DNA of 64,000 bases from Variovorax sp. OK212 (GCF_900112425.1 NZ_FOLP01000001.1:620001-684000); one strand, 5' to 3'; counted from the stretch's first letter, positions 52,545 to 61,403 are shown. The notes: generated from the sequence alone by a model not told the origin. Program-made: numbers and translations.

Positions 52545-53173
52545 AGCCGGAGCGTTCGCTGAAGCTGCGCGCGCTGCTGTTCCTCTACGGCAACGGCAAC
52601 ATCCTGGGCTGCGCGCTGGCGCTGCTGGGGCCGGCGCTGCTGTTCGCCAACGTCATCGACCGCGGGTGGCTGCTGATCACCGCGGGCCTGTACGTGGCGG
52701 GCTGGCTCATGGGGCGCAGGGCACCCGCGCTCGAACGCCGCATCGAGGACAGCCTGAGCGTGGAGCAGACGCTGGAACGGCTGGACCGCGTGGTCGCGCA
52801 GGCGCAGCCGCACCTCACCGAGGACATGCGCAAGAGCCTGGACAACGTGCGCGGCTCGGTGGGCGAGGTGCTGCCGCGTCTGGTGGGCGCGGCCTCCAAC
52901 GGCGACGACCTGTTCACCGTGCGCGAGACCGTGCTGCGCTACCTGCCCGAGACGCTGGCCAACTACGTCGCGCTGCCGCCGGCCTTTCGCATCACGCACG
53001 CGGTGAAGGACGGCAAGACCGCGCGCCAGCTGCTCGGCGAGCAGCTGGGCCTGCTCGACGGCAAGCTGCGCGAGATCGTTGCCAACGTGGCCTCCAGCGA
53101 CGCGGCCGCGCTGGTGGCCAACGGGCAGTTCCTCGAGAAGAAGTTCCGCCAGCCCGACTTCCTCGCGGGCTGA
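52541..53173 (+). CDS. XpaC-like membrane protein
   Basis: 210 residues. Two adjacent hydrophobic helices (YGNGNILGCALALLGPALLFANVI; WLLITAGLYVAGWLMG) are followed by a soluble helical domain. In Bacillus, xpaC (5-bromo-4-chloroindolyl phosphate hydrolysis protein) is neighbour of the telA homologue yaaN, and this gene has that size, topology and context. The match is by context, not by clear motifs. The GTG start at 52541 overlaps the previous stop (GTGA). Confidence 0.65.
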   Translation: MKPERSLKLRALLFLYGNGNILGCALALLGPALLFANVIDRGWLLITAGLYVAGWLMGRRAPALERRIEDSLSVEQTLERLDRVVAQAQPHLTEDMRKSLDNVRGSVGEVLPRLVGAASNGDDLFTVRETVLRYLPETLANYVALPPAFRITHAVKDGKTARQLLGEQLGLLDGKLREIVANVASSDAAALVANGQFLEKKFRQPDFLAG

Positions 53174-53183
53174 ACCTGCCCGC

Positions 53184-54635
53184 TCAGAACGGGTAGTGGC
53201 GCGGCGTGGTCTGCACCGTGATCCAGCGCAGCTCCGTGAAAGCCTCCACGCCCGCGCGGCCGCCGAAGCGTCCGTAGCCCGAGGCCTTCACGCCGCCGAA
53301 CGGCATCTGCGCCTCGTCGTGCACGGTGGGGCCATTCACGTGGCAGATGCCGGCCTCGATGCGCTGCGCCACGTTCCACGCGCGCGCCACGTCGCGGCCG
53401 AACACGGCGGACGACAGGCCGAACTCGTTGTCGTTGGCAATGGCCACGGCTTCTTCGACACCGTTCACGCGCACCACGGCCTTCACGGGCGCGAAGGACT
53501 CCTCGCGGTAGATGTCCATGGCCGGCGTCACGTGGTCGAGCACGGTGGCGGGCATCAGCGTGTTCTGTGCCTTGCCGCCGCACACCAGCTTGGCGCCCTT
53601 GGCGAGCGCGTCGTCGATGAGTGCGTTGCAGCGCTTCACCGTGCTCATGTCGACCACCGAGCCCAGCACCACCGGGCCTTCGCGCGGGTCGCCCAGCGGC
53701 AGCGCCTGCGCGCGCGCCGCGAAACGCGCCACGAACTCGTCGGCCACCGCGTTGTCGACCACGATGCGTTCGGTCGACATGCAGATCTGCCCCGAGTTGG
53801 CGAACGAGCCGAAGATGGCCGCGTCCACCGCCGCGCCGATGTCGGCGTCGTCCAGCACCACGAAGGGCGCCTTGCCGCCGAGCTCGAGCACGGCCGGCTT
53901 CAGGTGCGTGGCGCAGGTCTGGGCGATGAGCCGGCCCACGCGCGTGGAGCCGGTGAAGTTGACGCGCCGCACCGCCGGGTGCGCCACCATGGCCTCGACC
54001 ACGGCGCCGGCGTCGGCGGGCGCGTTGGTCACGAAGTTGACCGTGCCCTGCGGCAGGCCGGCCTCGCTCAGCGCCTCGACGATGAGCGCGTGCGTCTCGG
54101 GGCACAGCTCCGAGCCCTTCAGCACCACCGTGTTGCCGCAGGCCAGCGGCGTGGCGATGGCGCGCGTGGCCAGGATCACCGGCGCGTTCCACGGCGCGAT
54201 GCCGACCACCACGCCCGCGGCCTGCCGCACGCCCATGGCGAGGCTGCCCGGCACGTCGGACGGGATCACCTCGCCTGCGATCTGCGTGGTGAGCGACGCG
54301 GCCTCGGTCAGGATGCCGGCCGCCAGGTGCACGTTGAAGCCGGCCCACAGCGCCGAGGCGCCGGTCTCGCGCGCCATGGCCTGCACGAAGGCGCCGGCGC
54401 GCGCCTCGAGCGCGTGCGCGGCCTTCAGCAGCAGGCGGCGGCGTTCGTTGGGGCCGGTCTGCGACCAGCCGGCAAAGGCGCGGTGCGCGGCCTCCACCGC
54501 CAGCACGGCGTCGGCCGGCGTGGCGGCCGGGGCGCTGGTGGCGACGCTGCCGTCCAGCGGGTTGCGGCGCTCGAAGCGCGCGCCGCTTTTCGCGTTGCGG
54601 TATTCGCCGTCGATGAACATGGAAATGTCGGTCAT
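53184..54635 (-). CDS. Aldehyde dehydrogenase, aromatic-aldehyde type
   Basis: 483 residues. Catalytic Cys C285 (NSGQICMSTER), general-base Glu E251 (LELGGKAP), Asn N150 (IAPWNAP) and the NAD-binding FTGSTRVG are all present. The sequence is near salicylaldehyde/vanillin/benzaldehyde dehydrogenases by appearance. The start at 54635 gives a normal N terminus; a start at 54650 would add five residues. It is last in a leftward series with a Liv-type transporter, whose divergent regulator is FeaR-like, supporting an aromatic aldehyde as substrate (inference). Confidence 0.9.
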   Translation of the reverse strand: MTDISMFIDGEYRNAKSGARFERRNPLDGSVATSAPAATPADAVLAVEAAHRAFAGWSQTGPNERRRLLLKAAHALEARAGAFVQAMARETGASALWAGFNVHLAAGILTEAASLTTQIAGEVIPSDVPGSLAMGVRQAAGVVVGIAPWNAPVILATRAIATPLACGNTVVLKGSELCPETHALIVEALSEAGLPQGTVNFVTNAPADAGAVVEAMVAHPAVRRVNFTGSTRVGRLIAQTCATHLKPAVLELGGKAPFVVLDDADIGAAVDAAIFGSFANSGQICMSTERIVVDNAVADEFVARFAARAQALPLGDPREGPVVLGSVVDMSTVKRCNALIDDALAKGAKLVCGGKAQNTLMPATVLDHVTPAMDIYREESFAPVKAVVRVNGVEEAVAIANDNEFGLSSAVFGRDVARAWNVAQRIEAGICHVNGPTVHDEAQMPFGGVKASGYGRFGGRAGVEAFTELRWITVQTTPRHYPF

Positions 54636-54691
54636 GAGGTGTCCTTGCAAGAAAAGAGGAGGGGGTGAGGGAACGAGGGGGCGAGGGCGGG

Positions 54692-55405
54692 TCAGGCCAC
54701 GCCCAGGTAAGCCTGGCGCACCGCGTCGGAATGCAGCAGCGCCTGCGCCTCGCCCGCGGCGACGACGCGGCCGCGCTCGAGCACGTAGCCGCGGTCGGCG
54801 GCCTGCAGCGCCTTGCGCACGTTCTGCTCGACCATGAGCACCGTCACGCCCTGTGACGCGATGCGCCGCACGATGGCCAGCAGCTCGTCGACCATGCGCG
54901 GCGCGAGGCCGAGCGAAGGCTCGTCGAGCATCAGCAGGCGCGGGCCGCTCATCATGGCGCGCGCCACCGCCACCATCTGCTGCTCGCCGCCGCTCATGGT
55001 GCCGGCGAGCTGCGTGGCGCGTTCCTTCAGGCGCGGGAAGTCGTCGAAGGCGCGCGCGAGGCGCTCGGTGCGCAGGCGGGCCGGAACGAGCCAGCCGCCG
55101 AGTTCGAGGTTTTCGGTGACGGTCATCTGTGGAAACAGCTGGCGGCCCTCGGCCACCAGCGCGAGGCCGCGGCGCACGCAGGACGTTGCATCGCCGCAGG
55201 GCAACGCAGCGCCGTCGAGCAAAGCCTCGCCCGAGCGCGGCAGCAGGCCGGCCAGCGCTTTCAGCAGCGTGGTCTTGCCCGCGCCGTTGGGGCCGAGCAC
55301 CACGGTAACGCCGGGTGTCACGTCCAGGCTCATGTCCTGGATGACCTGGAAGCCGTGGTAGCCGGCCGAGAGGCCGCGCACGGTGAGTTGGCTTGCACTG
55401 CTCAT
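54692..55405 (-). CDS. livF: Branched-chain-type ABC transporter ATPase LivF
   Basis: 237 residues. Walker A LGPNGAGKTT, signature MSGGEQQMVAVARAM and Walker B LLMLDEPSLGLAP, ending with QAYLGVA as in LivF. GGAGG lies 7 nt before the ATG at 55405 and fixes the start. The frame is open further upstream through the triplicated repeat, but that part is not conserved. It is second ATPase of the Liv-type (HAAT family) transporter, and here probably carries an aromatic acid or aldehyde precursor rather than leucine (inference). Confidence 0.95.
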   Translation of the reverse strand: MSSASQLTVRGLSAGYHGFQVIQDMSLDVTPGVTVVLGPNGAGKTTLLKALAGLLPRSGEALLDGAALPCGDATSCVRRGLALVAEGRQLFPQMTVTENLELGGWLVPARLRTERLARAFDDFPRLKERATQLAGTMSGGEQQMVAVARAMMSGPRLLMLDEPSLGLAPRMVDELLAIVRRIASQGVTVLMVEQNVRKALQAADRGYVLERGRVVAAGEAQALLHSDAVRQAYLGVA

Positions 55406-55597
55406 GGGAATACCTCCGTGCTTCGCACTGCGGTGCGAGCTTGCTTGGGGCGGCCCGGCGCGGCGCTCATGGGAATACCTCCGTGCTTCGCACTGCGGTG
55501 CGAGCTTGCTTGGGGGCGGCCCGGCGCGGCGCTCATGGGAATACCTCCGTGCTTCGCACTGCGGCGCGAGCTTGCTTGGGAGCGGCCCGGCGCGGCG
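55401..55597 (-). repeat. Triplicated 65/66-bp translation-start region between livG and livF
   Basis: Three tandem copies with CTCAT starts at 55401, 55466 and 55532. On the minus strand each copy carries GCACGGAGGTATTCCCATGAG, that is, an SD site and ATG. The first starts livF; the two upstream, plus the ATG overlapping the livG stop, open a 66-codon frame. Each copy also contains the GCTTGGGG-type block shared with lolD and a CGCAC/GTGCG hairpin. Confidence 0.92.
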
Positions 55598-55598
55598 C

Positions 55599-56351
55599 TC
55601 ATGCCGTGGCCTCCATTTCATCGCCCAGGTAGGCCTCGACCACCTCGGCGTTGCGCACCACCTCGGCCGGTGTGCCGTCGGCGATCTTGCGGCCCTGGTG
55701 CAGCACCAGCACGCGCTCGACGTACTTCAGCAGCGTGGCCACCGCATGCTCGATCCACACGACCGTGAGGCCGTGCTCGTCGCGCAGCTTTCGAATGCGC
55801 CGCGCCATCGCGTCGACCTCGATCTCGGTGAGCCCGGCCGCCACTTCGTCGAGCAGCAGCACGCGCGGCCGGGTGCCCAGCGCCATGCCGATCTCCAGCA
55901 GCCGCTGCTGCGACGGCGTGACATCGCCCGCGATGTTCCGCGCCAGGCCACCCAGGCCCAGCATGTCCAGGATCTCGCCCGTGCTGCCCAGACCCGCGAT
56001 GGGCGCGCGATGCCTGCCTGCGAACTGCATGCCGAAGCGCACGTTGTCCTCCAGCGTCATGCCGGCCATCACGCGCGGCGTCTGGAAGGTGCGCGCGATG
56101 CCGTGCGCGGCGTACAGGTGCGGGCCGCGGCGCGTGAGGTCCACGCCGCCTTCGACCCGCAGCGTGCCCGAGGTCGGCATCACCACGCCCGAGATGGCGT
56201 TGAAGAAGGTCGTCTTGCCCGCGCCGTTCGGCCCGATGATGCCGACGATCTCGCCCGCGCGCAGCGTGGCGCTGACCGCATCGACCGCGGTGAGGCCGCC
56301 GAAGCGCACCGTGAGTTCATGGGCCTCCAGCAGGATCTGCGGTTCATTCAT
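55599..56351 (-). CDS. livG: Branched-chain-type ABC transporter ATPase LivG
   Basis: 250 residues. Walker A GPNGAGKTTFFNAISG, a signature region PSQQRLLEIGMAL (degenerate LSGGQ, as is common in LivG) and Walker B VLLLDEVAAGLTE. It ends AYLGDEMEATA. It overlaps livM by 8 bp. With LivF it powers the transporter. Confidence 0.95.
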   Translation of the reverse strand: MNEPQILLEAHELTVRFGGLTAVDAVSATLRAGEIVGIIGPNGAGKTTFFNAISGVVMPTSGTLRVEGGVDLTRRGPHLYAAHGIARTFQTPRVMAGMTLEDNVRFGMQFAGRHRAPIAGLGSTGEILDMLGLGGLARNIAGDVTPSQQRLLEIGMALGTRPRVLLLDEVAAGLTEIEVDAMARRIRKLRDEHGLTVVWIEHAVATLLKYVERVLVLHQGRKIADGTPAEVVRNAEVVEAYLGDEMEATA

Positions 56352-57279
56352 GGCCGTGCCCGCGCAGCACCGCCGCCTTGCGCTGCCACAGCGACGCGAG
56401 GCCGTTGGGCAGGTACATCACGCACAGGATCAGCAGCAGCCCGAGCACCATCATGTAGCCGTAGGGCAGCTGCAGCCGCAGCGTTTCCGACAGCAGGCTG
56501 AAGACGATGGCCGCGGCCACCGGCCCGCCGATGCTGGCCGCGCCGCCGATCATCGCGATCAGCACCGTCTGGAAGCCGATGAAGGGGCTGAACACCGCCG
56601 GCGGGTCGATGTAGGTCCAGCGCACCGCCATGGCCGCGCCGACCGCGCCGGCAAAGGCCGCGGTGAGCGCGAAGCCCATCACCTTCACGCGGCGTGTGTC
56701 GACGCCCAGCGTCTGCGCGCGCTGCTCGTCGGCGCCGATGCCCGCCAGCGCCAGGCCGAAGCGGCTGCGCTTGACCAGCAGCGCCGTGGCAATGGCCGCG
56801 CCCGCGATCGCCAGCACCGTGAGGTACACCGTCTCGTTCGACGGCACCACGGCCAGCACGCGGCCCACCGTACCGGAGACCTGTTTCTCGACGAAGGTCA
56901 CGGCATGGCGAATGAGCTCGGTCATGCCGAAGGTGAGCACCGCGAAGTAGGTGCCGCGCAGGTGCAGCACCGCCGCGCCCATCACCACCGCGACCGCACT
57001 GGCGATGGCCGCGCCGCTCAATATGACCAGCGGCCACGGCAGCACGTCGAGCAGCGTGGCGCTCGCGTAGGCACCCAGGCCGAAGAAGGCCGAGGTGGCC
57101 AGCGACAGGTAGCGCGTGGCGCCGCAGAACAGCGACCAGCTCGTGGCCAGTGCGATGTACATGAGGCAGCCGAGCGCGACCGAGGCCGCGAACTCGCTGG
57201 CCACCCACGGCACGGCGGCCGCCAGCGCGAGGCCGATGCACAGCACCCACCACGGCTTGTTTTGAAAGAGAGAGATCAT
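56344..57279 (-). CDS. livM: Branched-chain-type ABC transporter permease LivM
   Basis: 311 residues, about ten membrane segments. Family blocks are YLSLATSAFFGLGAYASATL, LRGTYFAVLTFGMTELIRHAV and FQTVLIAMIGGAASIGGPVAAAIVF, the last including the ATPase-contact loop. The start at 57279 follows the livH stop with a 4-bp overlap (ATGA). It heterodimerises with LivH. Confidence 0.95.
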   Translation of the reverse strand: MISLFQNKPWWVLCIGLALAAAVPWVASEFAASVALGCLMYIALATSWSLFCGATRYLSLATSAFFGLGAYASATLLDVLPWPLVILSGAAIASAVAVVMGAAVLHLRGTYFAVLTFGMTELIRHAVTFVEKQVSGTVGRVLAVVPSNETVYLTVLAIAGAAIATALLVKRSRFGLALAGIGADEQRAQTLGVDTRRVKVMGFALTAAFAGAVGAAMAVRWTYIDPPAVFSPFIGFQTVLIAMIGGAASIGGPVAAAIVFSLLSETLRLQLPYGYMMVLGLLLILCVMYLPNGLASLWQRKAAVLRGHGHE

Positions 57280-58154
57280 TTTCTGGAGAACAGTCCGTTG
57301 GGCCGCCAGATCAGCACGCCGATGAACACGGCATACGACAGCAGCATCTTGAGCGAGGGGCTCGTGTAGTACATGCCCAGCGCTTCCACCACGCCCAGCA
57401 GCAGGCCGCCGACCAGGCTGCCCGCGATGCTGCCGAAGCCGCCCAGGGTGATGACGATGAGCGCGGTCACGGTGTAGGGCTCGCCCATGGAGGGAGAGAT
57501 CTCGTAGGTCATCGACAGCAGCGCGCCGGCCACGCCAGACAGGCCCAGGCCGATGCCGAACATCAGCGGGTGCAGCCGCCTGGTGTTGATGCCCACGAGC
57601 TGCGCGCCGGTGGGCGACTGCATGAGCGCGCGCACCGCCTTGCCCAGCAGCGTGAGCTTCAGGAGCGCGATGAGCGCGATGCTCAGCGCCAGCGCCACGC
57701 CGAACAGCACCAGCTTGTTGGCCGTGAAGCGCATCTCGCCCAGCTGCACCGGGTCGGCCAGGTAGTCGTAGCCGCGCAGGTCGCCGCCCCACACGAGCAG
57801 GGCGGTGTTCTGCACCAGGAACATCAGGCCGAAGCCGACCATCAGGCTGCGCGCCTCGAACACATCCACGTTCGGCGCGCGCGCCGCCACCTGCCGGAAG
57901 CACAGCCAGTGCACCGCCATGCCCAGCGCCATCAGCAGCGCGAAGGCCACCGGCATGAACAGCAGCGGCGAGATGCCCCAGGTGCTGTGCGCCCACCAGG
58001 TCGCGAAGGCGCCCAGCATCAGGAACTCGCCGTGCGAGATGTTCATGATGCGCATCAGCCCGTACTGCAGGTTCAGCCCGATGGCCACCAGCGCGTAGAT
58101 GCCGCCCGTGATCAGTCCGCCGGCAAGAAGCTCGGCCCATCCGGAAAGGGACAC
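57276..58154 (-). CDS. livH: Branched-chain-type ABC transporter permease LivH
   Basis: 292 residues. The N-terminal LLAGGLITGGIYALVAIGLNLQYGLMRIMNISHGEF is the LivH hallmark, and the C-terminal ITLGGFGSIAGSLVGGLLLGVVEAL is the coupling loop. The start codon is GTG at 58154 (no suitable ATG), four bases after the binding-protein gene stop region. Confidence 0.94.
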   Translation of the reverse strand: MSLSGWAELLAGGLITGGIYALVAIGLNLQYGLMRIMNISHGEFLMLGAFATWWAHSTWGISPLLFMPVAFALLMALGMAVHWLCFRQVAARAPNVDVFEARSLMVGFGLMFLVQNTALLVWGGDLRGYDYLADPVQLGEMRFTANKLVLFGVALALSIALIALLKLTLLGKAVRALMQSPTGAQLVGINTRRLHPLMFGIGLGLSGVAGALLSMTYEISPSMGEPYTVTALIVITLGGFGSIAGSLVGGLLLGVVEALGMYYTSPSLKMLLSYAVFIGVLIWRPNGLFSRK

Positions 58155-58158
58155 GTTC

Positions 58159-59361
58159 TTACTTCCAGGCCGGCTTGGGGCTGAGCTGCGCGGTGGCGCG
58201 GTCCTTCGGCCAGACCACCTCGAAGTCGTTGCCCTGCCACTGCGACACCGTGCCCGGAATGGACGCGTTCTCGCTGCCTTCGAAGCGGATCGGCCCGAGG
58301 ATGGTCTTGAACTCGTTCTTCGCGATCTGCTCGCGCAGCGCCTTGCGGTCCAGGCCCACCTTCTCCACGGCCTGCTGCAGGATCTGCAGGCCCGCCCATG
58401 CGTGGCCGCTGGCCCAGCGGTCGGGTTCCTTGCCGAACTTCTTCGTGTGCGCGTCGAAGTAGGCCTTGGCCTCGGGGCTGGTCTTGCTGTTCCACGAGCC
58501 CATGCCGATCACGCCTTCGGTGTTGGCCGCCATCACGTTCTTGTAGAGCTGGAAGGCCGTGCCCACCGACGCGTAGAAGTACTTCGGGTTGAAGCCCACC
58601 TCGCGCGCCTGCCGGCTCGCAAGAATGGTGTCCGGCGGGTAGGTGATGCCGATGAAGGCGTCGGGGTTCAGGTCCTTCATGGTGCGCAGCACCGGCGCCA
58701 GGTCTTTCACGCCCAGCGGGTAGCTCTTGCGGTCGAGCACCTGGATGCCGGTCTTCTTCAGCGCGTTGTTCAGCGCCGCGAAGTTCTCCAGCCCGAACAG
58801 GTCGTCCATGTAGACGATGGTGAGGGTCTTCACGTTCTGCGCCACCAGCATGTCGACCAGCGCGCCCATCATCTTGTCGGGCTGCTGCAGCAGCGAGAAG
58901 AAGAAGGGCAGGCGCATGTCGATCAGCTTGCGCGACAGCGCCGTGGGCGCCAGCAGCGGGTAGCCGAAGCGGTTGGCCAGCGGGGCCACCGCGAAGTTGG
59001 CGCCCGACCCCCACGGCGGCAGCACCAGGTCGACCTTGTCGCTGCCCATGAGCTTCTCGAAGGTGCGCACGCAGGTCTCGGTCTCGCTGCGGTCGTCGTA
59101 GCCGATGAGTTCGATGGGGCGCTTCGCCCCCTTCACCGACAACCCGCCCGCCGCGTTGACCTGCTCGGCCCACAGCAGGTAGTTGGGTTCCTGGCTCACC
59201 TGCGCGCCGGCGGCCCACGGGCCGGTGCGCGCAATGGCGTAGCCGATCTTCACGGGGCCGCTGGCGCCGGTCTGCGCGAACAGCTGCGGCGCGACGGCGG
59301 CGGCGCCCAGCGCGGTGGCGGTGCCCTGGATCCAGCGGCGGCGATTGGGGTGGTGTTGCAT
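58159..59361 (-). CDS. Liv-type ABC transporter periplasmic binding protein
   Basis: 400 residues. A Tat-type signal (RRRWIQGTATALGAAAVAPQLFAQ, about 1-33) precedes a type 1 periplasmic-binding fold (VKIGYAIARTGPWAAGAQVSQEPNYLLWAEQVNAAGGL; DDRSETETCVRTFEKLM). GGAG precedes the ATG at 59361; a start at 59445 would put residues before the signal. It is first gene of the leftward transporter operon and divergent from the AraC-type gene. The substrate is likely an aromatic compound, given the aldehyde dehydrogenase at the operon's end (inference). Confidence 0.93.
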   Translation of the reverse strand: MQHHPNRRRWIQGTATALGAAAVAPQLFAQTGASGPVKIGYAIARTGPWAAGAQVSQEPNYLLWAEQVNAAGGLSVKGAKRPIELIGYDDRSETETCVRTFEKLMGSDKVDLVLPPWGSGANFAVAPLANRFGYPLLAPTALSRKLIDMRLPFFFSLLQQPDKMMGALVDMLVAQNVKTLTIVYMDDLFGLENFAALNNALKKTGIQVLDRKSYPLGVKDLAPVLRTMKDLNPDAFIGITYPPDTILASRQAREVGFNPKYFYASVGTAFQLYKNVMAANTEGVIGMGSWNSKTSPEAKAYFDAHTKKFGKEPDRWASGHAWAGLQILQQAVEKVGLDRKALREQIAKNEFKTILGPIRFEGSENASIPGTVSQWQGNDFEVVWPKDRATAQLSPKPAWK

Positions 59362-59439
59362 GAGGTCTCCTACGGGGCGTCGGGGTGCGCCCGCTTCCCG
59401 GAATCGTAGAAATCCGGGGCCTGCGCTGCTGTGCCCGCC

Positions 59440-59468
59440 GTGCACAAAGCACTTGACGCAGCGTGCAC
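59440..59468. promoter_or_regulatory. Paired GTGCAC palindromes, candidate AraC-type binding sites
   Basis: GTGCAC occurs at 59440-59445 and 59463-59468, 23 bp apart (about two helical turns), in the divergent gap between the binding-protein and AraC genes. TTGACG lies between them and could be a -35 element. Spacing and position suggest a regulator site, but the motif is short. Confidence 0.35.
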
Positions 59469-59574
59469 GCGCCTAGTGGTTAACCCGCAAAGCCGGAGGG
59501 CTTCGATGCCATTCACAATGCCCAGCATTCGGGCCGCGGCCTGCAACCTTTCGTTTTCTGCCTCGCTGCACCGC

Positions 59575-60531
59575 ATGACCACGTCCCTGCTTCTTTCCAC
59601 CGACGAGATCCCGCCGAAAGAGCGCGGGCCGCTGTGGTGCGAATGGGTGTGGCGCCACTTCGGCGGGCTGGGCTCCGACCTGTACGACGACACCGAGTTC
59701 GACGGCCACCTCGCGGCCTCGCATGCCGGCGACGTGATCCTCACGCGGCTCGAGGCCAACCGGCATCGCGTGCTCAGGACGACCCAGATGGCGCGCCTGA
59801 GCGAAGCGCCGTACCTGAAGATCGTCGCGCCCTGGCAGGGCTCGGCCGAGGTCACGCAGCGCGGCCGTGCCGCCGCCGTGCGCTCGGGCGGGTGGACGCT
59901 CTACGACACCACCGCCGACTACACCGTGGCCAACCCCGAGCGCAGCGACCACCTCATCGTGATGCTGCCGAAGGACCAGCTCGCCTCGCCCGCGTTGCCC
60001 CTGAACGACCTGGTGGCGCGGCGCATCGGCGGCGCCAGCGGCATCTCGCGCGTGGCGCTGGAGACCATGCGCAGCACCTACCTCGAGCTGCCCTTCATGA
60101 GCGAGGCCGCGGCGCGCGGCGCGGGCGAGCTGCTGATCCAGCTGGTGCGCCTGTCGCTGATGGAGCTGGCCGGGCAGGAGACGCCGCAGACGCAGCGCGA
60201 GGCCCTGAAAGACCGCATCCGCCGCCACGTGGCGCAGAACCTGCGCGACCCGGCGCTGTCGATCGACAGCATGGCGCTGGCCTTGCGCTGCAGCAAGCGG
60301 CTGCTGCACAGCGCCTTCTCGGACGACGACGAAACGCTGAACGGCTACATCCAGCACCAGCGCCTGGCCGCGAGCATCCGCGACCTGATCGACCCGGCGA
60401 ACGCGTCGCGCTCCATCACCGACATCGCACTGGCCGCAGGCTTCGGCAACCTCTCGCACTTCAGCCGCGTGTTCCGCGAGCACACCGGCGGCAGCCCGAG
60501 CGAGTTCAGGCGGCAGGCGGCGCCGCGCTAG
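59575..60531 (+). CDS. AraC-family regulator (FeaR-like)
   Basis: 318 residues. The N-terminal AraC_binding_2 domain (LWCEWVWRHFGGLGSDLYDD … GGWTLYDTTADYTV) is typical of FeaR, the activator of aromatic-amine/aldehyde catabolism. The C-terminal AraC DNA-binding domain is at about 215-318 (SIDSMALALRCSKRLLHSAF; SITDIALAAGFGNLSHFSRVFREHTGGSPSEFRR). The start at 59575 is preferred on N-terminal fit; in-frame ATGs at 59506 and 59518 are alternatives. It is divergent from the Liv-type operon and probably its activator. Confidence 0.9.
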   Translation: MTTSLLLSTDEIPPKERGPLWCEWVWRHFGGLGSDLYDDTEFDGHLAASHAGDVILTRLEANRHRVLRTTQMARLSEAPYLKIVAPWQGSAEVTQRGRAAAVRSGGWTLYDTTADYTVANPERSDHLIVMLPKDQLASPALPLNDLVARRIGGASGISRVALETMRSTYLELPFMSEAAARGAGELLIQLVRLSLMELAGQETPQTQREALKDRIRRHVAQNLRDPALSIDSMALALRCSKRLLHSAFSDDDETLNGYIQHQRLAASIRDLIDPANASRSITDIALAAGFGNLSHFSRVFREHTGGSPSEFRRQAAPR

Positions 60532-60578
60532 GACTGCGAGCGCAGTTCCCGGTTGCGGGGGGTGTGGCATTCTTGGCC

Positions 60579-61403
60579 ATGGCCAACCGCGCATACCTGT
60601 TCAACACATCCATCCCCGTTTGCAACCGAGCCCAGCTCGACGAGGCGTTGGTGCGCGACGGGTCGCTCTATGCAGAGGTGGCTGAAGGCGCCAATCAGAT
60701 TCCCGTGATCTGGTTTTTCTGCTTCCGCAGGGAAGACTTGATTCCCGCAGCCTTCAGCTTCAGGCAGAACGGCAGCGTCGTGCAGCAGAAGGTCTTGTTG
60801 CCGTGTGTTCCTGTCGAGAAAGCGGTGCGCAATCTGGTGGAGGCCCGCGCGTGGTTCGAGGCTTTCGTTGGAGACAGTGCACTCGTCGAGGACTATTGGC
60901 AGGCTGCGGTCGAATCGTTGCAAGGGCTCGCCCTGCCATTGCTCGTCATGGACCCGACCGAGGTTTTTCTGCTCAACGATCCGGAGGAAGATGCGCGCAC
61001 TTTCGTGACTGCCTTGCAGGGAGGCGAAGCGGCATTCGAGGCCATCAGGCAGCTGTCGTTTTATGAACAGCACCAGCCGCCGTATGCGTACAAGGAGTTC
61101 ATGTCGGGCGCAGCGCTGGACCATCGCGGTCGACGGCGCAACTCCGCGGCGCTTCTTGGAGGCTTCGTCGTGCCGCGGGCGGTAGCTGTCGATGCTGCGC
61201 CACTTCCGGCCCCGGCTCCGGCTCCGGTGTCACCTGATTTCACGCACAGGTCCGTGCCGTCGATCACGGTGGAGCGTGCGCCGTCATCCATTTCGTTCGA
61301 TGCGGCCGCAGCGATGGCTTCTGCGCGTCGCGCTTGCGCCCCACGGGATTCGCATGAGAAGAAGGGCGAAGCCGAGCCGAAGCCATGGTGGAAGATCTGG
61401 TAG
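60579..61403 (+). CDS. Unrecognised soluble protein of lower GC content
   Basis: 274 residues, no signal or membrane helix. The N-terminal 165 residues form a compact domain (MANRAYLFNTSIPVCNRAQL … IPVIWFFCFRREDL), followed by a Pro/Ala-rich linker and a tail ending KPWWKIW. Codon usage is less GC-biased than neighbours, suggesting transfer. The opening resembles proteins seen as immunity or accessory factors beside toxin genes, but no toxin lies in the window and the comparison is weak. Function unknown. Confidence 0.75.
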   Translation: MANRAYLFNTSIPVCNRAQLDEALVRDGSLYAEVAEGANQIPVIWFFCFRREDLIPAAFSFRQNGSVVQQKVLLPCVPVEKAVRNLVEARAWFEAFVGDSALVEDYWQAAVESLQGLALPLLVMDPTEVFLLNDPEEDARTFVTALQGGEAAFEAIRQLSFYEQHQPPYAYKEFMSGAALDHRGRRRNSAALLGGFVVPRAVAVDAAPLPAPAPAPVSPDFTHRSVPSITVERAPSSISFDAAAAMASARRACAPRDSHEKKGEAEPKPWWKIW

